The position numbers and the translations under genes were made by a program. The notes under the pieces are model-generated. The model did no database searches, was not told the origin of the DNA, and worked only from the letters and a program-made list of their open reading frames with translations. A stretch of DNA of 11,059 nucleotides from Lentisphaerota bacterium (lineage in GTDB: Bacteria; Verrucomicrobiota; Lentisphaeria; Oligosphaerales; Oligosphaeraceae), in assembly GCA_012800565.1 (NCBI GenBank), contig JAAZIZ010000211.1, positions 1 to 11,059 on the forward strand. Direction: 5' to 3'. The first letter of the stretch is position 1; each line of letters opens with the position of its first letter. Of the stretch, positions 5,773-11,059 are shown one piece after another.

Positions 5773-7773
5773 ATGAGCATAAACGCCACAGATACATTTT
5801 TTGCTGCCGACACGACGTTGCAGGAGGATATGCTTGCCTGCGGTCTGAGTTACGAACCACGCCCGCAGCAAGTGCGCATGGCTCATGCAATAGCCACAGC
5901 ATTCGCCGAACGGCGGCACGCCTGCATCGAAGCACCAACCGGCGTGGGAAAGACTTTCGCATACTTGGTGCCGGCAATTTTCTTCGCACAAGAGACCAAA
6001 CGACCGGTTGTAGTCAGCACTCATACTATCAACCTGCAGGAACAAATCTGCAAAAAGGACCTGCCTCTCCTGGGAAAACTGCTGAAGCAGGAAATTTCCT
6101 ACGCAGTGGCCAAAGGCCGCAATAATTATCTCTGTCTGCGCCGGCTCAGCCAGATTGCCGATATGGACCAGGCATTGTTGCCCGGGGGAAATATCCTGGG
6201 TGAAATTGGCACCCTGCTGGACTGGGCTGAAAGAACCCGCAGCGGCGATTACAGCGAGATGGACCGCCCCGTCCCGCGGACACTGTGGCAGGCAGTCTGC
6301 AGCGAACGCGGGAACTGCCTGGCCGCACAATGCCCATTCTTTCAGCGCTGCTTCCTGATGAAAGCCCGCCGCAGTCTCATGGCCGCCCAGATCATCGTCA
6401 GCAACCACGCTTTCTTCTTCAGCGCTTTGGCTCTGCGTGACAAGGAACGCCAAAGCGGCAACCGCACGGATGGCGTCCAAGTGCTGCCGGAATTTGCAGC
6501 GGTCATCCTTGATGAGGGACACACCCTGGAAGATACCGCCGCCAGCCATCTCGGGCTGCGGGCCGAGTCCTACGCCATCAGGCATACCCTGAACCGGCTC
6601 TTCATTGACGACCGCCGGCCCCGCCTGCTGGCGGCCGACTGTTGCCACAACGCCAGAAAACTGGCCAATGATCTGCGCGCCCGGGCTGAGGTGTTCTTCA
6701 ACCAGCTGCGGGAATGGATTGAGCCTCAGACTAATCGCGCGGCACCGTTGCGCTATTGTGTGCCGAACCATATTGAGAACTACCTGGCCGCACCCGTGCA
6801 CCAGCTCTGCCAGGAGCTCGACAGGGTGTTGGAACAAGGCGGCACCAGCCAGGAGCAAATGCTGGAAATAAAGGCCGCCAAAAATGAACTCGAAGAGCAA
6901 TGCCTGACCTTGGATGTCTTTTTTTCCATGAGTCTGCCTGACTATGTCTACTGGTTCGAACTGCAGGGCCGGGAAGCCAAGGAGATCAGCTTCAACTGCA
7001 TACCCGTAGATGTAGCACCCAGGCTGAGGGAATTACTCTTCGCCACACCGGAAAAATTCCCGGTGATCATCACCAGCGCCACCTTGGCCATTGCCGGGGA
7101 CATCAACTTTTTTCTCCGTCGCATCGGTGCAGAATGCGCCGACGCACTGATTCTGGACACGCCTTTCGATTACTCCCGTCAGGTTAAAGTCTATCTGCCG
7201 GATAACATCCCCCCGCCCAATTCGCATTCCTTCCTGCCGGAAGCCGAACGGCATCTGAAGCATTTCCTGAGCCAGACCAACGGCCGCGCTTTCGTGCTCT
7301 TCACCAGTTATGCCATGCTCAACCAAATGGCTGAACGTCTGGAGAGTTTCTTCCGGGCCGGAAACTATCATGTCTATATCCAGGGCGATAAATACTCGCC
7401 CCGTAAAATGCTGGAACTGTTCCGGAAAAATCCCCGTTCGGTCATTTTGGGCACCTCGAGTTTCTGGACTGGGGTGGATGTCACAGGCGAGGCTCTGAGC
7501 AATGTCATTATCACCAAGCTACCGTTTGCAGTCCCGGATCACCCGCTTATCGCCGCCCGCAGTGAGCTGATCCAGGCCCGCGGCGGCAGCAGCTTCTCAG
7601 AGTACTCTCTGCCTGAAGCTGTGCTCAAATTCCGGCAAGGCTTCGGGCGCCTGATCCGCAGCCGCGACGACCATGGCATTGTAGTCATCCTGGACGGTCG
7701 TATCCGCAGCAAGTATTACGGCAAGGTCTTCCTGCAGTCCATCCCCGAATGCCCAATCGAAATGTTCTCATAA
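5773..7773 (+). CDS. dinG: DinG/YoaA-type ATP-dependent DNA helicase with 4Fe-4S cluster
   Basis: A superfamily 2, XPD-like 5'-to-3' DNA helicase thought to clear R-loops, D-loops or blocked forks. It has 666 residues. Motifs in order: a Q-motif-like YEPRPQQ (27-33), Walker A APTGVGKT (54-61), motif Ia VVVSTHT (79-85), iron-sulfur ligands C121, C182, C187 and C193 (the last three spaced x4 and x5, as in E. coli DinG), Walker B DEGH (247-250), TSATL (434-438), FWTGVDV (564-570) and the arginine finger motif QGFGRLIR (622-629). The Walker B is DEGH rather than the common DEAH. The start at 5773 gives the usual 25-30 residues before the Q motif. It has no Shine-Dalgarno sequence; AGGAGG at 5822-5827 is only 2 bases from an internal ATG at 5830. 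The gap to the upstream gene is 38 bp and to the downstream gene 27 bp. E. coli has two such paralogues, so dinG versus yoaA is not settled. Confidence 0.93.
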   Translation: MSINATDTFFAADTTLQEDMLACGLSYEPRPQQVRMAHAIATAFAERRHACIEAPTGVGKTFAYLVPAIFFAQETKRPVVVSTHTINLQEQICKKDLPLLGKLLKQEISYAVAKGRNNYLCLRRLSQIADMDQALLPGGNILGEIGTLLDWAERTRSGDYSEMDRPVPRTLWQAVCSERGNCLAAQCPFFQRCFLMKARRSLMAAQIIVSNHAFFFSALALRDKERQSGNRTDGVQVLPEFAAVILDEGHTLEDTAASHLGLRAESYAIRHTLNRLFIDDRRPRLLAADCCHNARKLANDLRARAEVFFNQLREWIEPQTNRAAPLRYCVPNHIENYLAAPVHQLCQELDRVLEQGGTSQEQMLEIKAAKNELEEQCLTLDVFFSMSLPDYVYWFELQGREAKEISFNCIPVDVAPRLRELLFATPEKFPVIITSATLAIAGDINFFLRRIGAECADALILDTPFDYSRQVKVYLPDNIPPPNSHSFLPEAERHLKHFLSQTNGRAFVLFTSYAMLNQMAERLESFFRAGNYHVYIQGDKYSPRKMLELFRKNPRSVILGTSSFWTGVDVTGEALSNVIITKLPFAVPDHPLIAARSELIQARGGSSFSEYSLPEAVLKFRQGFGRLIRSRDDHGIVVILDGRIRSKYYGKVFLQSIPECPIEMFS

Positions 7774-7800
7774 ACCACTGCCACAGAGGGATAATAAGAC

Positions 7801-8967
7801 ATGGACAGCCAGACAGAACTGATCAACCTTCTCTCAGAAATGATCCGTATCGACAGCCGGAATTCATTGCCGCTGGACAGTACTGCCCCGCGCGAAGCTA
7901 CCGAGCAGGCGATGGCTGACTGCGTGACCCGCAAACTGCAGGATTTCGGCTTCGACAGCGTGAGCAGTCAGGAAATCGCCCCGGGACGGCCAAATGTCCT
8001 GGGACAAAAATTCCGTTGTCCCGAATACCCCTGCCTGGCATTTGAAGCCCATCTGGATACGGTAGGCACCCAGGGCATGAGCATTGACCCGTTTAATCCG
8101 ACCATCGCTGAAGGTAAAATCTACGGCCGCGGCAGCTGCGACACCAAAGGCAGCCTGGCTGCGATGCTGCTGGCGGCCCGGGAAATCATCGCTGCAGACT
8201 TGCCCCTGAACCTGCTGTTCCTGGCCAGCAGTGCAGAAGAGACCGGCTGCGAGGGTGCACTGTTCTGGGAACTGCCACCTTGCAACCTGGCAGGAATCAT
8301 AGTCGGCGAACCTACCACCAATCAACCCATATACGCCCATAAAACGCAAATCACCCTGGAGTTCATCTGTCGCGGTAAAGCTGCGCATGCTTCCAGTCCT
8401 GACGCCGGCGACAACGCCATCAACAAAGCCGCCAGAGTGGTCAATTTTCTGGAAGAAAAAATCTGGCCGGAGTTTCAGGCAACCCATCATCCGGATTTCA
8501 ACGTCGGCAATACCTTGTCAGTTGGACTGATCCAAGGCGGCTGCAAGGGAAACGTTGTCCCGGATTTCTGCAGCCTGACCTGCGATTTCCGCCTCTTCCC
8601 GGAGCAGGATGCCGCAGCTTTCATCCGCAGCTTGCAGCAACGCCTGGAGCAGGGACTCGGTTTCCCCGTAGAACTGGGATATCAGTGGATCAACCCCGGC
8701 ATGGTACCGGATTTGAACCAGACTCTGCTCCTGCATATCCAGGCTGCCATGCAGGAACTTTCCTTGCCCTGTCATCCCGGCACAGTGCCGTATTGCACCG
8801 ATGCAGGGGTACTCTCCCAAAAAGGCTATCCTTGCATTATATTGGGGCCCGGGGATATTCTGCAGGCGCACACCGCCTGCGAATTTCTGGCTCTCGACCA
8901 ATTGCAGGAAGCATATCAGCTCTACCAGGCGGTAGCCAGACAAATCGCCCGCCACGGTACAACCTGA
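7801..8967 (+). CDS. M20 family zinc peptidase/deacylase, ArgE/DapE-like
   Basis: A cytoplasmic dinuclear-zinc amide hydrolase of 388 residues, the usual length for acetylornithine deacetylase (ArgE), succinyl-diaminopimelate desuccinylase (DapE) and relatives. The metal and catalytic residues are all present: H84 and D86 in EAHLDTVG, D114 in GRGSCDTKG, E146 (general base) and E147 in SSAEETGCEG, E170 in GEPT, and H357 in GPGDILQAHTACEF. The spacing closely matches E. coli ArgE, and the C-terminal GPG...QAH signature also favours the ArgE side. The dimerisation insert carries RGKAAHASSP (191-200). The substrate cannot be fixed by eye, so no symbol is given. AGAGGG lies 10 bases before the ATG, a loose ribosome site. 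It follows dinG by 27 bp. No arginine or lysine pathway gene is next to it, so context does not help. Confidence 0.92.
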   Translation: MDSQTELINLLSEMIRIDSRNSLPLDSTAPREATEQAMADCVTRKLQDFGFDSVSSQEIAPGRPNVLGQKFRCPEYPCLAFEAHLDTVGTQGMSIDPFNPTIAEGKIYGRGSCDTKGSLAAMLLAAREIIAADLPLNLLFLASSAEETGCEGALFWELPPCNLAGIIVGEPTTNQPIYAHKTQITLEFICRGKAAHASSPDAGDNAINKAARVVNFLEEKIWPEFQATHHPDFNVGNTLSVGLIQGGCKGNVVPDFCSLTCDFRLFPEQDAAAFIRSLQQRLEQGLGFPVELGYQWINPGMVPDLNQTLLLHIQAAMQELSLPCHPGTVPYCTDAGVLSQKGYPCIILGPGDILQAHTACEFLALDQLQEAYQLYQAVARQIARHGTT

Positions 8968-8972
8968 AATAC

Positions 8973-8997
8973 TGCGGAATAGCGCAATCTTATTTTT
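8973..8997 (+). terminator. Possible weak terminator after the M20 gene
   Basis: TGCG (8973-8976) and CGCA (8983-8986) form a 4-bp stem followed by the T-rich run ATCTTATTTTT. The stem is too short to be convincing, but it is the right place for the end of the dinG/M20 transcript. Confidence 0.25.
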
Positions 8998-9012
8998 CCC
9001 GGTAAACCGCAA

Positions 9013-9048
9013 TTGACTTTTCTGTTACAAGGTTGTAAGTTATACAAT
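9013..9048 (+). promoter_or_regulatory. Candidate promoter for the zinc-ribbon/GYF gene
   Basis: The 147-bp gap before the gene at 9115 contains an AT-rich stretch with TTGACT (9013-9018) and a good -10-like TACAAT (9043-9048), also readable as TATACA at 9041. The spacing between them (22-24 bp) is too long for a standard sigma-70 pair, so the -10 is the more credible part. A leader of roughly 60 bases would follow. Confidence 0.35.
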
Positions 9049-9114
9049 AATCAGGGGCAGCAGCCCCGTTTCATAGCGGGACAGTGCTTAAAAGTAATCC
9101 AGGAAAAAACAATA

Positions 9115-10617
9115 ATGCTGGTATTCAAATGCAAATGCGGCAGCGCCTGCAGCGCTTCGGACAATGCAGTTGGCAGCAAGATCGTCTGCCTGCAATGTCA
9201 GGAAGACATCTTGGTGCCAAACGCCAGCGATGCGGATTGCGCACTGATTTTCTGCAATGGCGATCCCGATGGCGGGCATCCGGTTACCTTGCTGACCCTG
9301 CAGCATCAAATCAACAGCGGCGAACTGCATAGCTTCGATTTGATCTGGCAGGGAAACAACTGGCTGCCCTTGGGGGAAGTTTATAACCTGCCGCCGCCAC
9401 CGGAGGTCTATATCGACGACAGTCTGCCGGAGCTGGCCCTCAATTTTGACGATCTTCCTGCAGTCGAGGGTTTTCCCAAGCTACCTAAGCGCAAGAAAAA
9501 GAAAAAAGTCCGCAAACGCAAGGCCCGCGGAAAGACCGCCCCGACAGAACCCCAGAACCTGCGTCAGAAAATCTGGCAGGTTTTGCGTATTGTGGCGGTT
9601 CTGGCCATACTTTGCTGGGGTGGAATAAGGGGCGGAAGGATTTTGAATTTTATCCTGAAAAAACCCAGTTATATCCTGGTGATAAATACTTTTGACCGCG
9701 ATTTCAGAGCTAAGATCATGAATTACAGCTGGCAGGAATGCATCAAAAGTGGCAATGCGGTCTTTGCGGATATTTATGTCGCCCTGCCCTGCCGCAAGAA
9801 AATGCGCTTCGAGCCTATTAATCTTACCGCCTCTCCTGCCGCGGCGGGTCAGGAAGCCACCAGCCAGGCAATGGAGCCGCTGTCGCCTGCTTATTTACGG
9901 GTACCCTTGCGCCCCAACTGTGACACTATTGTCAATCCCGGCGGGCGCGCCACCTTAGGAGTCTATGATTTCAGCCAGCTGCCGGAACTGACCCTGCAGA
10001 CACCGGAACTGCGAAATCTCTCCCGGGAAATCGCCGAAGGCCGGGAACCGGTTTCGGCCAGCAAGGTCTGCCAGCAAATCCAGGAACTGGCAGCTAAGCT
10101 GCTCATAGAAAAAAGAACAGATGAATTTTTCAGCAGTCGCGATTTCCGGACCGACAAGTTGGGCATCAACCGAGCAGTATACGCCGGCAGCAGCCAGCCC
10201 CCCAAATTGCCATCGGAATTGCCGCCTCTCAGCTTGGTCTACCCGCTGCAGCAGAATATAAGCTTCAAGAACGGCAGCGTGATGTTTGATCCGGACAACG
10301 AGCGCACCGAACGCACCATTATGCTGACCAGCAAAGAATTCACGCCCGAAAAGGGCTTATCAGTCACCAGTGGCTCACCCCGGCTATCCTTGCGTTATGA
10401 AGGTCAGAGACTGCGACTGCAAATGACTGGCCTGAAAGGCAAGGTCTTGGACCAGAAAAAGAAAAGCTTTGACGCTGACTGGAACTATGAGGCAGTGCTG
10501 CAGGCCGGAAAATGGTCATGTAACTGGACGGCAAAATACCGGGTGCCGTCCTCTGACAAACGCAAGACCAATGAAGTAGTGCTGACTTTCCCCGCCCCCA
10601 AGAGCAAGAAAAAATAA
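9115..10617 (+). CDS. Zinc-ribbon/GYF_2-like single-pass membrane protein
   Basis: No characterised homologue comes to mind. The ATG at 9115 (AGGA 10 bases upstream) gives 500 residues and places the cysteine motif at the very N-terminus; the frame is open back to a TTG at 9013, but that stretch overlaps the promoter-like region. Residues 1-34 form a zinc ribbon with C6, C8, C12, C25 and C28. Residues 43-92 fit a GYF_2-type domain (HPVTLLTLQHQINSGEL, then LIWQGNNWLPLGEV), a fold that in other proteins binds proline-rich peptides. A PPPP run (93-96) follows at once. A dense Lys/Arg cluster (122-140) precedes one membrane segment (about 151-169), predicting an inside N-terminus. About 330 residues outside form an unrecognised domain with many beta-like segments, ending SKKK. 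It appears to be a single gene between the M20 gene and convergent fusA. An adaptor or sensor role is only inferred from the architecture. Confidence 0.85.
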   Translation: MLVFKCKCGSACSASDNAVGSKIVCLQCQEDILVPNASDADCALIFCNGDPDGGHPVTLLTLQHQINSGELHSFDLIWQGNNWLPLGEVYNLPPPPEVYIDDSLPELALNFDDLPAVEGFPKLPKRKKKKKVRKRKARGKTAPTEPQNLRQKIWQVLRIVAVLAILCWGGIRGGRILNFILKKPSYILVINTFDRDFRAKIMNYSWQECIKSGNAVFADIYVALPCRKKMRFEPINLTASPAAAGQEATSQAMEPLSPAYLRVPLRPNCDTIVNPGGRATLGVYDFSQLPELTLQTPELRNLSREIAEGREPVSASKVCQQIQELAAKLLIEKRTDEFFSSRDFRTDKLGINRAVYAGSSQPPKLPSELPPLSLVYPLQQNISFKNGSVMFDPDNERTERTIMLTSKEFTPEKGLSVTSGSPRLSLRYEGQRLRLQMTGLKGKVLDQKKKSFDADWNYEAVLQAGKWSCNWTAKYRVPSSDKRKTNEVVLTFPAPKSKKK

Positions 10618-10658
10618 TCTTTCCGTTGGAGCGGGCAAGCGCACCAGCAATATTTTGG

Positions 10659-11059
10659 TCAGCCTTGGCGTTTGCGCCGTTCTAAAACCACTGCCTCGGC
10701 AATGGTTTGGGGAACCGGCTCACAGAACTCGAAAGACATATTGAAGCCCGCACGTCCCTGAGTCAGGTTGCGCAAATCACTGGTGTAGCCGAAAAGATTG
10801 GCCAAAGGCGCCAGGGCATGAATAACTTGCCCGCCGGCTATCATCTCCAGGCCCAGAATCCGGCCCCGCCGGCCGCAGAGATTGCCAGTGATGGAACCGG
10901 CAAATTCTTCCGGAGTAGTGATGGTCAGCTTCATCACTGGCTCCAGAAGCTGCACTTCTGCTTTCAGGAAAGCACTCTTGAAACCGATGGAAGCACAAGT
11001 CCGGAAAGCCATCTCCGAACTGTCGACTTCGTGCGAGGAACCGTCCAGCAAAGTTATAC
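10659..11059 (-). CDS. fusA: Elongation factor G, C-terminal part (cut by window edge)
   Basis: Translational GTPase that drives ribosomal translocation; only the last 130-odd codons are in the window, and the gene continues to the right. The visible part is the end of domain IV and domain V: DGSSHEVDSSEMAF, LLEPVMKLTI, TPEEFAGSITGNL, RRGRILGLE, GGQVIHALAPLANLFGY and LRNLTQGRAGFNMSF, all aligning with bacterial EF-G without gaps. The frame is open to the window edge, so no start is called. The C-terminus is a short basic tail (ERRKRQG). The stop is 41 bp from the stop of the zinc-ribbon/GYF gene, which is convergent; no clear terminator is visible in that gap. Whether this is the main EF-G or an EF-G2 paralogue cannot be decided from this fragment, because the GTPase domain is missing. 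Confidence 0.93.
   Translation of the reverse strand, partial: ITLLDGSSHEVDSSEMAFRTCASIGFKSAFLKAEVQLLEPVMKLTITTPEEFAGSITGNLCGRRGRILGLEMIAGGQVIHALAPLANLFGYTSDLRNLTQGRAGFNMSFEFCEPVPQTIAEAVVLERRKRQG

Noticed and set aside
5822..5832. Alternative dinG start at the ATG at 5830 behind AGGAGG
   Set aside because: Spacing of 2 bases is too short, and this start would remove residues that match the usual segment before the helicase Q motif.
5659..6900. 413-residue open frame on the minus strand opposite dinG
   Set aside because: It lies fully over the start of a well-supported helicase gene, has no domain I recognise, and its composition is what the reverse complement of GC-rich coding sequence gives.
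7864..9012. Minus-strand open frames of 208 and 164 residues opposite the M20 gene
   Set aside because: All metal-binding motifs are in the plus-strand frame; the antisense frames show nothing.
10618..10680. Bidirectional terminator between the GYF gene and fusA
   Set aside because: GCAAGCG (10635-10641) can pair with CGTTTGC (10669-10675), but the stem has a G-U pair, a 27-base loop, runs into the fusA coding end and has no T-run.

Overview
The window is ordinary, densely packed bacterial chromosome of moderately high GC, with nine protein-coding genes, no RNA gene, no phage or transposon gene and no CRISPR array. The source looks like a Gram-negative diderm: there is a lipoprotein with a lipobox, a periplasmic parvulin, MreC and several single-pass envelope proteins. 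A protein with an N-terminal zinc ribbon, a GYF_2-like domain and one membrane segment, together with a GTCCGAC-type minisatellite, reminds me of the PVC group and especially Lentisphaerota/Verrucomicrobiota. That placement is an impression from gene style, not a proof.

Layout. Bases 1-62 are a short minisatellite of degenerate 9-mers. Bases 145-2431 hold a minus-strand cluster read right to left: RNase PH (rph), a small secreted protein with a Pro/Glu/Ala tail, then mreC. Bases 2432-2583 are a divergent promoter region with a TATAAT box for each direction. Bases 2584-5734 hold a plus-strand envelope group: a helical lipoprotein, a parvulin-type peptidyl-prolyl isomerase 2 bp downstream, and a single-pass membrane protein after a 122-bp gap containing a strong hairpin. 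Bases 5773-8967 hold a DinG-type iron-sulfur helicase and an ArgE/DapE-type M20 peptidase. Bases 9115-10617 hold the zinc-ribbon/GYF/membrane protein, probably from its own promoter. The right edge is the 3' end of elongation factor G on the minus strand, convergent with its neighbour.

How the genes may work together. The clearest functional theme is the cell envelope: MreC and its unknown secreted neighbour (cell shape), and the lipoprotein/parvulin pair plus membrane protein (probably folding or assembly of exported proteins). rph, dinG, the M20 enzyme and fusA are housekeeping genes. I do not see a defence island or another obviously new multi-gene system. The best candidates for unexplored biology are the lipoprotein-parvulin pair, the secreted protein between rph and mreC, and the zinc-ribbon/GYF membrane protein. 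Four genes (rph, mreC, the lipoprotein, dinG) lack a recognisable Shine-Dalgarno sequence at the chosen start, while five have at least a partial one or are cut by the window edge.
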